The notes beneath the pieces are model-generated. The model had not been told where the DNA came from. It searched no databases and saw only the letters and a program-made list of their open reading frames with translations. Positions 1 through 9,000 of a DNA stretch of 64,000 nt are shown in pieces; position 1 is the first letter of the stretch, and every line of letters starts with the position of its first letter. Both the position numbers and the translations under genes were made by a program. Source of the stretch: Saprospiraceae bacterium (GTDB taxonomy: Bacteria; Bacteroidota; Bacteroidia; Chitinophagales; Saprospiraceae); the NCBI GenBank assembly GCA_025055285.1, contig JANWXM010000004.1, forward strand, positions 62,001-126,000, written 5' to 3'.

Positions 1-366
1 GCCTCTCCCTGCAGGGACGGAGCGATGAGGGCAATTAGGCACTGTATAGAGCAAGCTTTCTAATCGGTTCTTGACCTCCTCGAAGCGTTCCTCCAGCTGG
101 CGAACATCCTCTTTTTGGGCAGTTACTTTGCTTTTTAGTTGTTCGGCCTCTTCGCGTTTGCCTTGAGCCATGAGCTGTCCAATTTGCGCAGAAAGGCGTT
201 TATTTTCTGCAAGAAGGTCATCTAATTGCTTCTGGAGGCGCCGGCGTTCATCGTCGGTATGCAAGATTTCATCTAATATTTTGATTTGCTCGGAGGTCCA
301 GTTGCGCTTGCGCAAGCCTCGAATAATTGCTTTTTTTTCTTCTCGAATGCGTTTGACTTGAAGCAT
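1..366 (-). CDS. serS: Seryl-tRNA synthetase, N-terminal part (cut by window edge)
   Basis: The minus strand reads open from an ATG at 366 to the window edge, giving the first 122 residues. They match the N-terminal tRNA-binding arm of seryl-tRNA synthetase: a start like MLQVKRIREEKKAI, a long charged coiled coil rich in Lys, Glu, Arg and Gln, then VPNCPHRSVPAG, close to the family's conserved IPN-P-SVP-G stretch that joins the arm to the catalytic core. The enzyme charges tRNA-Ser in the cytoplasm. The catalytic domain lies outside the window. The gene is divergent from rho, with about 240 bp between them. It is missing from the ORF track because it has no stop inside the window; the + strand ORF 170-361 is its shadow. 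Confidence 0.93.
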   Translation of the reverse strand, partial: MLQVKRIREEKKAIIRGLRKRNWTSEQIKILDEILHTDDERRRLQKQLDDLLAENKRLSAQIGQLMAQGKREEAEQLKSKVTAQKEDVRQLEERFEEVKNRLESLLYTVPNCPHRSVPAGRG

Positions 367-393
367 GGAAAATGAACACGTATTTTTCGGGCC

Positions 394-401
394 GAAAGAT
401 A
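394..401 (-). promoter_or_regulatory. Possible -7 box for serS (TATCTTTC)
   Basis: On the minus strand TATCTTTC lies 27 bases before the serS ATG. It matches the Bacteroidetes -7 consensus TAnnTTTG at all but the last base. I saw no clear -33 TTTG. Confidence 0.35.
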
Positions 402-423
402 GAGTGGAATCCTAAAACGGCTT

Positions 424-431
424 TACCTTTG
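424..431 (+). promoter_or_regulatory. Candidate -7 box TACCTTTG upstream of rho
   Basis: TACCTTTG matches the Bacteroidetes primary sigma -7 element TAnnTTTG. If used, the rho mRNA would have a leader of about 165 bases. A weaker TATCTTTC-type site lies nearer the gene, around 550. Confidence 0.4.
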
Positions 432-604
432 CCGTCCATACCTTCCTTTATTTACTCAAGATAGCTTTTGTTAAAAATATTGCACGGCCTACAGTCGCCT
501 CCATGCTAGGCGGTTTTCCTTCCACAAATTTTTGGCATTAACCCAAGCCTATCTTTCCATCTTGTTAAGTTAAGTATTGCTCGAGAAACCTCCTTTCCTC
601 ACAT

Positions 605-2383
605 ATGTACGACATTTTGCAACTGAATGAAATGTTGGTCTCCGAATTGCGGCAGATCGCACAGCGCCTGGGCATCAAGGACTACCACAAGATGACCAAA
701 AAAGACCTCATATACCACATTCTAGATGAACAAGCGCTAGCCGGCAAAGGGGTAGGAGGGGAGCGCGTTCCTGTAGTAGAAGAGCCTCAGCCCGGCAGGA
801 AAATTGTAATTGCTCCTCCTCAAACGCCCTCAAAAGAAGAGCCGAAAGCTCGACGCGAGAAGCGACCGCGCAAAGTGGTTCGAGTGGATACTCTTGCGCA
901 AAAGCCTTCATCCGAAAAAGAGGCATCAAACCCACGTGACGAGGAACTATCCGTCCCTGCAAAAGCTACTGAAAGCGACCTCGAGCTTCTTATTCCTGAA
1001 GGACAGAACCGCGCGAAAAGTTCCAATGAATCTCGCCAAGTGGATCAAATCCATGACAAGCATTCCTCCTTGCACTCAGCAGCTCCTCCTGAGGCAAATG
1101 CTCAAGGAGAAGAACGGCATGAATACAAAGTGGTAGAGGCTGAACCAGAAGACGCTCAAATAGATGCGCCACAGCTTTCGTCCATTGGATCGGAATCGCT
1201 AACCAACGCGCCCAAGGAGCCCGGAATGGTTCATATAGCGACCGAGCGCTTTGACCTCGAACTGGACGGCGTCATCGAAGGAGAAGGGACGTTAGAAATG
1301 TCGCCTGAGGGGTATGGGTTTCTTCGTTCGCCTGATTATAATTACGCCTCTAGCCCCGACGATATTTATGTATCGCCTTCCCAAATTAAACTCTTCGGGT
1401 TGCGTACGGGCGACACGGTTCTTGGAACCATTCGTCCACCTAAAGAGGGGGAAAAATATTTTGCCTTGCTTAAAGTTTTGCGCATCAATGGCTTAGATCC
1501 AAAAGACGTACGAGATCGAGTGCCGTTCGACTATTTAACGCCGTTATTCCCAACTAAAAAATTCAACTTATTGACCAGCCCTACAGGGCGCGACTTTGGC
1601 AATCGCCTCATTGAGTTATTCACCCCTATAGGTAAAGGGCAGCGCGGCTTGATCGTGGCCCAACCCAAAACAGGGAAGACTTTTTTGCTCAAAGACATAG
1701 CAAACGCCATTACGAAAAACCATCCAGAATGCTATGTCATCGTGTTGCTTATCGATGAGCGCCCTGAAGAAGTAACTGACATGAAGCGCAGCGTGCAAGC
1801 TGAAGTGGTCGCCTCTACCTTCGATGAATCAGCGGACAATCACGTTCGACTAGCCAACATCGTATTGGAAAAGGCAAAACGGTTAGTTGAATGCGGCCAC
1901 GATGTAGTTATCCTTCTCGACTCCATCACACGTATGGCGCGGGCATACAATACTGTAGCACCCTCTTCGGGTAAGGTACTTTCGGGAGGAGTTGAGGCAA
2001 CAGCATTGCAGAAGCCCAAGAAATTCTTCGGGGCAGCGCGAGCTATTGAAAATGGAGGATCGCTTACTATTCTAGCTACCGCCCTGATTGACACTGGATC
2101 TAAAATGGATCAGGTCATCTTTGAAGAATTCAAGGGTACGGGAAATATGGAATTACAGCTCGATCGCAGCTTGGCAGAGCGTCGACTGTTCCCCAGCATT
2201 GACTTGACGAAATCAAGCACCCGCAGAGAAGAACTTCTTTTAGACCGCGAAACGCTTCAACGCATGTTTATCCTGCGCCATCACTTAGCAGACATGAAAC
2301 CTGACGAGGCTCTGGAATTTGTGAGAAAACACATGATGAGCACTACGAGCAATGAAGAATTTCTCGAATCTATGAATCGGTAA
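605..2383 (+). CDS. rho: Transcription termination factor Rho, with long N-terminal insertion
   Basis: 592 residues. Rho is the hexameric RNA-dependent ATPase that ends transcription of untranslated RNA. An N-terminal Rho_N helical domain (residues 1-47) is followed by a low-complexity charged insert (about 48-215), the RNA-binding cold-shock-like domain (about 216-300, containing [13 protein letters not shown]) and the ATPase core. The core shows the P-loop AQPKTGKT, the Walker B region [16 protein letters not shown], the Q-loop around [10 protein letters not shown] and the R-loop region [18 protein letters not shown]. coli Rho has 419 residues; the excess here is nearly all the insert, a feature known in Bacteroidetes and some other phyla. 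ATG start at 605 in the context ACATATG. The gene stands alone, divergent from serS. Confidence 0.97.
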   Translation: MYDILQLNEMLVSELRQIAQRLGIKDYHKMTKKDLIYHILDEQALAGKGVGGERVPVVEEPQPGRKIVIAPPQTPSKEEPKARREKRPRKVVRVDTLAQKPSSEKEASNPRDEELSVPAKATESDLELLIPEGQNRAKSSNESRQVDQIHDKHSSLHSAAPPEANAQGEERHEYKVVEAEPEDAQIDAPQLSSIGSESLTNAPKEPGMVHIATERFDLELDGVIEGEGTLEMSPEGYGFLRSPDYNYASSPDDIYVSPSQIKLFGLRTGDTVLGTIRPPKEGEKYFALLKVLRINGLDPKDVRDRVPFDYLTPLFPTKKFNLLTSPTGRDFGNRLIELFTPIGKGQRGLIVAQPKTGKTFLLKDIANAITKNHPECYVIVLLIDERPEEVTDMKRSVQAEVVASTFDESADNHVRLANIVLEKAKRLVECGHDVVILLDSITRMARAYNTVAPSSGKVLSGGVEATALQKPKKFFGAARAIENGGSLTILATALIDTGSKMDQVIFEEFKGTGNMELQLDRSLAERRLFPSIDLTKSSTRREELLLDRETLQRMFILRHHLADMKPDEALEFVRKHMMSTTSNEEFLESMNR

Positions 2384-2976
2384 CCTCTGCTAAGTGCCGA
2401 TGCTTAGCGCAAAGTTGTGCATGATCCCAAAAGGAAAGTTGAGATATAGTAATTTGCCCTTGAGGTGTACAGCCTCTTGTCGTTGCTAAAACTACACCTC
2501 TGCAGAAATAGGAAAATGGCCCTGCGCCTTAGCCGGAACCATAGAGGGGTGACAGAGGAAGTCGCTCTTGCAAACCTCGAAGAGAAGCAATGTATTGTGT
2601 TTATTCCACACCGTTTTTTGTCGATTAAACACAAGGGCAACGATTTCTTCTCTGCGACGTTTTTTCAAGGAGCCTCACTGCGAAGTCTTCCATAGGGATC
2701 GGCCACAATCACGCATGGCGTCGATGAAGAGCTTGTCAGCGCCCGATTTTTCTTCTATTAAACGCCGTATCTCATGAGGACCATCCGCATCGACTTCAGC
2801 CTTGTGTGCAGCAGAGTGCTTTTCACAAAGAATGAATGTAGCAAAGCACAACCCCCTCCCTTTTACCCTATCAGTTGAGCAGGGACGAGGTACTCGAAGG
2901 GCTCGCCAGAATGGAACAGCCTGGTTTTCAGAAAACAGCGCTCTTCATCTTTTGCGTAAGGGCATCAGCTTGCTAA
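2384..2976. other. 593-bp gene-poor gap between convergent rho and TonB-receptor genes
   Basis: The + strand ORFs here (2465-2695, 2568-2777, 2802-2999) have no recognisable family or protein-like composition, and I do not call them. The only protein-like stretch is the short minus-strand ORF 2675-2851, listed separately. I saw no tRNA and no clear terminator. Confidence 0.5.
2675..2851 (-). CDS. Possible small protein of 58 residues, or gene remnant
   Basis: This minus-strand frame is too short for the ORF track. From a TTG at 2851 it reads MCFATFILCEKHSAAHKAE and continues through EIRRLIEEKSGADKLFIDAM to end in CGRSLWKTSQ. The composition is that of a real soluble protein, with alternating charged and hydrophobic residues and no low-complexity junk. 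GGGAGGGGG just before the TTG looks like a ribosome site but sits very close to the start. The frame is open further upstream to a TGA near 2951, but that part does not look coding. No family recognised. It lies downstream of the TonB receptor gene in the same direction and may be a decayed 3' end. Confidence 0.35.
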   Translation of the reverse strand: MCFATFILCEKHSAAHKAEVDADGPHEIRRLIEEKSGADKLFIDAMRDCGRSLWKTSQ

Positions 2977-5313
2977 CTACCACTCCAAGCGCCAACTAAT
3001 GTTAGGCACTAAGCCGAGTTGATTCTTTACTTGGATGCGCCTCAGAAGAGGGTCGTAGTAATAGTAGGCGATATTGTTGCGAAGGGTAGCGTTTTGCAAC
3101 TCAAAAGCAAGCCAGCTGTTTCGACGCTTGCCGAGATGTCGGCGCCAGTACGCACGCAAATCAAGTCGGACGAAATCGGGCAATCGAAAGGGAAAACCTT
3201 GCGAGAAGTCGTAAATTGTTGCTTGAGCGGCAGCGGATGCTGCAATATCTAGAGGAGCGGCGCGTTGACCGCCCATCCAATTGAGGCGACCACTAACGCC
3301 AAAAGCGAGCAAACGCCTAGGCCAGCGGTCAAATGTCCATTCCTTGCCTGCCGTAAGGTTGACAATGTGGCCTATGTTCCAGCGGCTAGAACGCCACACG
3401 CCGTCGAGGCCTCGATAATGCGCCTGAAGCAGAGAGGCATTTGCCAGCAGAAACCAATTGCGCACAAAAAAGCGCTCAACGGATAACTCAACGCCAGCAT
3501 TTCGAGCCAAACCGCCAGCTACGAGCCGACCCAACGGTTGTTGTTCACTCACGTTAGCTAAATGAATCGCTCCTGTACTGGGCATTCGCTGCTGGTATTG
3601 GTAAAAGAGCTCTATCCAGGTTCGCCATTCGTCGTTGGGCGCCCAAGTATAACGAGTAGATACTTGAAAGCCTCGAGCTATAGGTGAGCCTTCAAGGCTT
3701 GAAGACGTCTCAGAAATGTCTGCACGCGGATGTAGAGCATACACCCAGAGAGGATGTGTTTGGCTATTGAGTCCTGCATAGAGCGTTATCTGGTGTCTGT
3801 ATTCATAGAGGTAATGGGTTAAAGTTAGGCGCGGCTCAACGCATACTTGCAGAGCGTAGGACCGAGCCCACCAAAAAAGTGTGTGGAGGCCTACCTGCAA
3901 GCGCGTGCGTTCGCCAGGCAATAGCCACTGCATGTTCGCCCAAGGTTGCAAGGTAAATGTGTTTAGCGTGCCAGTATAAAGCAAGCTGTCGCGGCGTTTG
4001 GCACCTGTGTGCAATTCAGCCCTCTGTGCCAGCAGACCGCTCTGAAAATACCCACGCTTGCGGACAGGAGTACTCAAGCGGAGTGACATACCCATCCGGC
4101 CTTCCCTCAAGGTATCTTGCTCATCGAATAACCCTCTTGCTTCGGCAACGCGCAAATTGTCTAGGAAAGAATTTACTATACTGAAGAAGATTCTCGTCCG
4201 AGAGGCAGCAGAGTTGTTCCACGTGATGCCGAATATATTTGTATTAGAATAAAAATCAATATTAAAAAGGTCTTTAAATTGTCTAGCAGCACTGCTATCG
4301 CCGGGTGGAGTAAAGCGATTTTTGCTATTGCCGAAGGCGCCAAGGATAGCCCATTGGCCTTCTCTTTTGCCAGAAAAAGTTGTTTTAAAACAAAAATCTT
4401 GGAATTGAATTTTCTCGTTTCCAAAAGAGATACCCATTTGCTCTAACAGGCCCACCGTAGAGTAGCGATAATTGAGTAGATAGGAATGGGTTTTCTGTCG
4501 GTTTATAGGGCCTTCAGCGGCAAGGTCTATGCCCAATAGGCCCACTTGTGCTGTGAAGGCGTGGTCTTCTTTGTTCCCTCCTCGCCAATAAACGTCTAGG
4601 ATGCCGCCAAACGCATCGCCGTACCCCGCGGGCAAGGCACCTGTCAAGAGTGTGGAGTTATCAAGCAATTGAGCTGAGAAAAGGGAAACTCCTCCAAATG
4701 TGGTGGCGGGGCGGTCGCTGACTGTGCCAGCATTGGGCAGGTGATTGGGGTTAACGATTTCCACGCCTTCTAAACGCCAACGCACGTGCAGGGGGCTATT
4801 GCCGCGTATGAGCAAACCATTAGCTTGGTCGTCGGCGTTGGCTATTCCTGCATATGCAAAGGCTAACCGAGCGGGGTCAAAAAAAGTAGCGGGAAATCGC
4901 ACAACTCTTTCCCGAGTGAGAGGAATTTCACCCAGTGGCAATAGATTCTGGCGCTCCTTTCCTCCTCGAACAACGACATCAGGCAAGGGAAGGGCGGCAG
5001 GTCTTAGGTCGAGATTTAGGCTCGAAGTACGGCCGGAGGCGATGAGCAATTCTGGCACGAGGAGCGTTTCGTAGCCCGTTGCCTCCACACAAAGTAAGTA
5101 CGAACCTGGGAGCAATTCCTCAAAAGAAAAAGATCCCGTGCTGTCGGTGCGCAAGAGATAGTCCTTCTCTACGCGTCCAGACGAAAGGCGTATGCTAGCA
5201 CCAACAATGGAAGCACCGGAGAGCGCGTCGTGCACTCTGCCGCGAAGGGCTTGAGAGTAAGCTCCAGGGAGCGTCAAAAGTTGCGCGAGTAGTACTAAAG
5301 AAAAGAACCTCAT
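2977..5313 (-). CDS. TonB-dependent outer-membrane receptor with carboxypeptidase-regulatory-like domain
   Basis: 778 residues from the ATG at 5313; the ORF track's extra Met is a GTG. The signal peptide MRFFSLVLLAQLLTLPGAYS is followed by Gln (Q-rule site). A CarboxypepD_reg-like beta-sandwich follows (about residues 20-105: LRGRVHDALSGASIVGASIRL), then a plug domain (about 120-250, including GNSPLHVRWRLEGVEIVNPNH, GDAFGGILDVYWRG) and a beta-barrel of aromatic-rich strands ending in NISWRLEW. Such receptors import substrates across the outer membrane using TonB energy; the substrate cannot be read from the sequence. It follows the thioredoxin gene (gap 102 bp) on the same strand, separated by a perfect hairpin. 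No SusD partner is present. Confidence 0.9.
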   Translation of the reverse strand: MRFFSLVLLAQLLTLPGAYSQALRGRVHDALSGASIVGASIRLSSGRVEKDYLLRTDSTGSFSFEELLPGSYLLCVEATGYETLLVPELLIASGRTSSLNLDLRPAALPLPDVVVRGGKERQNLLPLGEIPLTRERVVRFPATFFDPARLAFAYAGIANADDQANGLLIRGNSPLHVRWRLEGVEIVNPNHLPNAGTVSDRPATTFGGVSLFSAQLLDNSTLLTGALPAGYGDAFGGILDVYWRGGNKEDHAFTAQVGLLGIDLAAEGPINRQKTHSYLLNYRYSTVGLLEQMGISFGNEKIQFQDFCFKTTFSGKREGQWAILGAFGNSKNRFTPPGDSSAARQFKDLFNIDFYSNTNIFGITWNNSAASRTRIFFSIVNSFLDNLRVAEARGLFDEQDTLREGRMGMSLRLSTPVRKRGYFQSGLLAQRAELHTGAKRRDSLLYTGTLNTFTLQPWANMQWLLPGERTRLQVGLHTLFWWARSYALQVCVEPRLTLTHYLYEYRHQITLYAGLNSQTHPLWVYALHPRADISETSSSLEGSPIARGFQVSTRYTWAPNDEWRTWIELFYQYQQRMPSTGAIHLANVSEQQPLGRLVAGGLARNAGVELSVERFFVRNWFLLANASLLQAHYRGLDGVWRSSRWNIGHIVNLTAGKEWTFDRWPRRLLAFGVSGRLNWMGGQRAAPLDIAASAAAQATIYDFSQGFPFRLPDFVRLDLRAYWRRHLGKRRNSWLAFELQNATLRNNIAYYYYDPLLRRIQVKNQLGLVPNISWRLEW

Positions 5314-5349
5314 CACCCTTAGTTGAGTATCGGCCGAATCTCTTGCAGC

Positions 5350-5380
5350 GTAAGGGGAGTGAGGTAGGTTCTCCCCTTAC
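5350..5380 (-). terminator. Perfect 10-bp hairpin between thioredoxin-like and TonB-receptor genes
   Basis: GTAAGGGGAG and CTCCCCTTAC form a perfect inverted repeat with an 11-nt loop, 37 bases before the TonB ATG on the transcribed strand. No T-run follows the stem, so it may be a weak terminator, an RNA-processing or stabilising hairpin, or an operator. Confidence 0.45.
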
Positions 5381-5415
5381 TCAATACTTGAACTACAAAA
5401 GAATCTCCCTCCATA

Positions 5416-6804
5416 TTACTCGCCAAAGATTTCGCGTAGTTTTTCGGCGAGCTGTTCGCCGCGCAAGTTGCGTTGGATGATGCGCCCTTGAGGGTCAATC
5501 AAGATCGTCTGTGGTATGGAGCTGACTGAATACAAGGCTGCATGCTCACTGCGCCAACCTTGTAGGTCGCTAATATGATGCCAGGTGAGGCCGTCTTGTT
5601 CAATAGCGCGTATCCATGCCTCGCGGTCGCGGTCAAGACTGACGCCAAAGACGTCGAAGCCCTTGTTCTTGTATTTTTTATAGAGAGCCACCACATTTGG
5701 GTTTTCTCGGCGGCAAGGTCCACACCAGCTCGCCCAGAAGTCAATGAGCACGTATTTTCCTTTCAGCGTTTTCAGTAGGGAGATCGTGTCGCCTTTAGGC
5801 GTTGCGCCTACTAGGTCGGGTACAAGCATGCCCGGTATGAAAGTAGAGGTGCGCCGCAACTCAGCTTCTAGGAGAGAAACATCTCCCAGGTCTTTGTCCT
5901 TAAAGGTTTCTGTGTAAAGCTTTGTATAAGCTACTAAGTCTGGGTAATTGAGGTTTTGCATGGCTTTAAGTGCTCCGCCGAAAGCGCGGCGGTGAGCCAT
6001 GGAACCTTTAGGCAATTTGGCCAAGTGGCTATCAAGGCCACTTTTTATTTGGGCTGCATTGGCACCTAGTTGATTTAAAAAGGTTACGTAAGTCAAGAAG
6101 GCATCGAATACTTCGGGCACGTGCTCATATGCAGGATCTGATAGATTTGCATACGCAAAAAATTCTCGAGCGTAAAAATCTACAATAGATGTCGGTGTAG
6201 CATTTTCTGAAACGTCATCAGGCCAAACCAACAGTGTAGCCGAGCGCCATAGCGGCGGGTTATTCTTTTTCCAGTTCGCAACGAAATTTGCTTTTGCTTC
6301 GTTGTGAGCCTTGAATTTTTCACGCACAGCTTTGATAGCGTTAGCGTCGCCGCGCAAGCGGGCCTCTCGCTGCTCGTTGTGCAGCTCTTCGTTCTGAGCG
6401 CGCAGCTGTTCTGCCTCTTTGCGCAAGTTTTCATAGGCTCTGTTGATTTCAGAACCCACAGTGCGCCCCTTTTCCATGTACTGAGCATGAGCCCAGAGGG
6501 TGAGGTTCTTTTCTTTGCCTAGGATAACGGGTGTTGTTTGGGCGTCGTTAAAGCCGATATAATATACACGGGGTTCGCCACTTGGAAGGGTGATGATGTA
6601 GGAACCATCCTCTTGGCGTTGTCCGCGCGCAACTTCACGCGAAATCAAGCCTAATCTTTCGTATAAAAAGATGGTCATGGCGTTTGGAGGCCCGTCAACG
6701 ATTTTGCATACTACGGTGATAGGCGCATTCTCTTTCTTTGCAGTAGTTTGCAAATAGGCTTGGATAGGTAAGGCGAGAAGTAAAAAAGACAATACTTTCT
6801 TCAT
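5416..6804 (-). CDS. TlpA-like thioredoxin-domain protein, exported
   Basis: 462 residues using the internal ATG at 6804, which begins the signal peptide MKKVLSFLLLALPIQAYL; the track's 12-residue extension would spoil it. Cleavage before Gln fits the Q-rule. The N-terminal half (about 25-130) resembles the DUF4369-type beta domain often fused to such proteins; a charged helical stretch follows (about 120-180). The C-terminal third is a TlpA/AhpC-TSA thioredoxin fold with YVLIDFWASWCGPCRREN, the redox CxxC being C-G-P-C, and the cis-Pro context SSIPQTILID. Family members act as periplasmic thiol reductases. The substrate is unknown. Probably cotranscribed with the downstream TonB receptor. 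Confidence 0.88.
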   Translation of the reverse strand: MKKVLSFLLLALPIQAYLQTTAKKENAPITVVCKIVDGPPNAMTIFLYERLGLISREVARGQRQEDGSYIITLPSGEPRVYYIGFNDAQTTPVILGKEKNLTLWAHAQYMEKGRTVGSEINRAYENLRKEAEQLRAQNEELHNEQREARLRGDANAIKAVREKFKAHNEAKANFVANWKKNNPPLWRSATLLVWPDDVSENATPTSIVDFYAREFFAYANLSDPAYEHVPEVFDAFLTYVTFLNQLGANAAQIKSGLDSHLAKLPKGSMAHRRAFGGALKAMQNLNYPDLVAYTKLYTETFKDKDLGDVSLLEAELRRTSTFIPGMLVPDLVGATPKGDTISLLKTLKGKYVLIDFWASWCGPCRRENPNVVALYKKYKNKGFDVFGVSLDRDREAWIRAIEQDGLTWHHISDLQGWRSEHAALYSVSSIPQTILIDPQGRIIQRNLRGEQLAEKLREIFGE

Positions 6805-6837
6805 GTTTAGGTCTATTTGCTGTATTGAAAACGGCCT

Positions 6838-6845
6838 CAAAGGTA
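6838..6845 (-). promoter_or_regulatory. -7 box TACCTTTG for the thioredoxin-like gene
   Basis: TACCTTTG on the minus strand, 33 bases before the ATG at 6804, fits the Bacteroidetes TAnnTTTG element and implies a leader of about 25 bases. Confidence 0.5.
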
Positions 6846-6892
6846 CGCAACTTTACGCCAGAGGTTTGCATGTGTCGGCATAAGCCCATATT

Positions 6893-6915
6893 AAACGCCT
6901 AAAAGGCGCGTTTTT
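6893..6915 (-). terminator. Weak terminator-like hairpin after the 7.1-7.7 kb lipoprotein gene
   Basis: AACGCC and GGCGCGTT can pair with one bulge around a short A-rich loop, with T-rich flanks on both sides. It sits about 140 bases after the lipoprotein stop. The stem is short and imperfect. Confidence 0.25.
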
Positions 6916-7051
6916 AGCTATCTTGAGCGAGTAGTGCTACGCGGAGGACTCTGTCGCTTTGCGATGGAGTACACCGTTTAGAGGAAGTAGGGCGCCACTT
7001 CGACGCTTGGATAAGTGCTTTTGCTGCACGAAAACAAGCAACTGTGCTGAG

Positions 7052-7729
7052 TTATTTCCTAAATTCTACAGTGTCTACATCGGTGTAGTATTCTGCAACT
7101 CCTTTGAAAAGGTACCCAGGTTTTTCCTGTTGGAAAGCCCTCTTGCGCACGACGTAGTATGTCCACGTGCCTGATCCCAATTTATTCAATTGGGCTGCAG
7201 GAAATTCGATGTAGTCTAAACCCGCTGCAGTGACCACCTCCAAGGGCTGAGTGCTGCTTCGGTCTATTTTTTCCCAAAGGATAACCCAAACTTCGTCGCT
7301 CATTACGGGTGGCCCTTGCCAGCGCAAGGTTGCGGATTTCTTCAGCGAAAGAATTTTGCTGCCAAAGGAGAGGTCGGTAGCCGATGGCATGCGCAAGGTG
7401 ATCATCTGCGGCTGGCCTTTCTCATCGTTCCAACTGAAGGTATGCTCCGCAGCATATGCTCCCTTCCCCTCCGAACGATAGACTACGCCATTACTTAGCG
7501 GGACGGTCTGCATGAGGACGCCGCCATAACGCACGCCGTCTGGCACTTCAATCGTGCTATCGCGCTGGCGTATGGCTACCTCGGCAAACCAGTGTCCCTC
7601 TGGTTTGAGGTAACGGACATAGCACTCCACTTCTTTCGGAGGTGCGACCACTTCTGCTGACCTGCAGCCAAAGAAAAAGACCGAGAAAAACGCGAGAAGA
7701 ATACTCGGCGAGGTGCAATTGCTAACCAT
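7052..7729 (-). CDS. Predicted lipoprotein of unknown function
   Basis: 225 residues. The N-terminus carries a hydrophobic segment ending in a lipobox-like FFFGC, so the protein is probably lipidated at Cys21 and exported. The rest is beta-rich, with repeated Val/Thr/Tyr strands (VECYVRYLKPEGHWFAEVAI, TWTYYVVRKRAFQQEKPGY), suggesting one or two beta-sandwich domains. No catalytic motif or family recognised. It stands alone; the next gene on the same strand starts 247 bases downstream. Confidence 0.75.
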   Translation of the reverse strand: MVSNCTSPSILLAFFSVFFFGCRSAEVVAPPKEVECYVRYLKPEGHWFAEVAIRQRDSTIEVPDGVRYGGVLMQTVPLSNGVVYRSEGKGAYAAEHTFSWNDEKGQPQMITLRMPSATDLSFGSKILSLKKSATLRWQGPPVMSDEVWVILWEKIDRSSTQPLEVVTAAGLDYIEFPAAQLNKLGSGTWTYYVVRKRAFQQEKPGYLFKGVAEYYTDVDTVEFRK

Positions 7730-7900
7730 TGGCTTTAGAAAAATTGAGCGTTTGGGTTGGGCAAAATTCGGTCAAAAGAAACAAAGGCACTGAGCATTTC
7801 GCTCATTCGTAGGTGGCTTTCATTTGCTCAGCGTATGCGTTCATACATTTGCCCTTAATCTAGGACGCATTTTTTTCACTATTTTGCTTTGCATTTAGGC

Positions 7901-8842
7901 ATGAAACGCGCATTGATTACTGACGATTGCCATATGGTGCTGGTAGAGGGGTTAGAAACGTTAGGCTTTAAGTGCGACTATCGGCCGGAGATTACGCCAG
8001 AGGAAGTTTTCGCGTGTATACCGGCCTACGACGGGCTGATCGTCAGCAGTAAGATTTGGGTAAACGATGCACTGCTAGCGCGAGCCTCGAGGCTTCAGTT
8101 CATTGGGCGGCTAGGTTCGGGCATGGAAATCATAGACCGCGAGGCAGCTGCCGCACGAGGCATAGCCGTGGTGAATAGCCCAGAGGGAAATCGAAATGCT
8201 GTGGCAGAACATGCCCTAGGTATGCTGCTGGCGCTGCTCAACAATTTGCTGCGCGCCGACAAGCAAGTGCGCCAAGGCCTTTGGCAGCGCGAAGCAAATC
8301 GCGGCATCGAATTAAGCGGGAAGACCGTGGGTATCATCGGGTTCGGTCATACTGGCAGTCAGTTTGCTCGCAAATTGGCAGGTCTCGAGGTGAGGGTCTT
8401 AGCGTATGACAAATACAAGTCAAACTATGCCGCCGACATGCCTTGGGTACAAGAGACGGAATTGGAGGTGTTGCAAAAGGAGGCCGACATCATTAGTCTA
8501 CACATCCCACTAACGCAAGAAACGCATCACCTTGTAAATACATCTTTCTTTCGGCGATGCAAACCAGGGCTAATAATAATCAATACCTCTCGAGGTGCAT
8601 GTATCAAAACCGCTGACCTCGTTGAAGCCCTGGAGGCTGGGCAAGTCGGCGGCGCTTGTTTGGACGTCTTTGAAAACGAGAGGCCAGAAACCTTTACTCC
8701 AGAAGAGGTTAATCTTTATGAGCGCCTTTATCGCCATGAACGAGTGGTCCTTACTCCCCATATTGCAGGCTGGACCCATGAGTCGAAGCAAAAGTTAGCC
8801 GAAGTTCTTCTGAAGAGGATAAAAGAACTCTTAGAAAGGTAA
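7901..8842 (+). CDS. D-isomer-specific 2-hydroxyacid dehydrogenase, phosphoglycerate dehydrogenase-like
   Basis: 313 residues from the ATG at 7901; the track's TTG at 7889 adds four unlikely residues. An N-terminal substrate-binding lobe contains the conserved GRLGSGMEIID. A Rossmann fold shows TVGIIGFGHTG for NAD binding, and the catalytic set follows: Arg in NTSRGA, Glu in LDVFENE and His in TPHIAGWT. The enzyme oxidises or reduces a D-2-hydroxyacid with NAD(H). The short length, with no ACT domain, fits short-form SerA or related enzymes. No serC neighbour, so the serine pathway is not proven. Single gene upstream of the TonB module. Confidence 0.88.
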   Translation: MKRALITDDCHMVLVEGLETLGFKCDYRPEITPEEVFACIPAYDGLIVSSKIWVNDALLARASRLQFIGRLGSGMEIIDREAAAARGIAVVNSPEGNRNAVAEHALGMLLALLNNLLRADKQVRQGLWQREANRGIELSGKTVGIIGFGHTGSQFARKLAGLEVRVLAYDKYKSNYAADMPWVQETELEVLQKEADIISLHIPLTQETHHLVNTSFFRRCKPGLIIINTSRGACIKTADLVEALEAGQVGGACLDVFENERPETFTPEEVNLYERLYRHERVVLTPHIAGWTHESKQKLAEVLLKRIKELLER

Positions 8843-9000
8843 AAAAATGCTAACAAGACAACATTTGTGCTTTTTGCGCTTTGAAGCTGTTAAGGATTTA
8901 TTATCATTGCGCCCACGTTTTGGTATAAATGAAAGCGTTTTCGACGCAAACTTTTAATTATCAATTTTTAAGAAAAAATTTCATCACCAACATCTGTTCT

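Noticed and set aside
170-361. + strand ORF at the window start
   Set aside because: Antisense shadow of serS.
2465-2695. + strand ORF of 76 residues after rho
   Set aside because: No family, odd composition and no ribosome site; overlaps nothing convincing.
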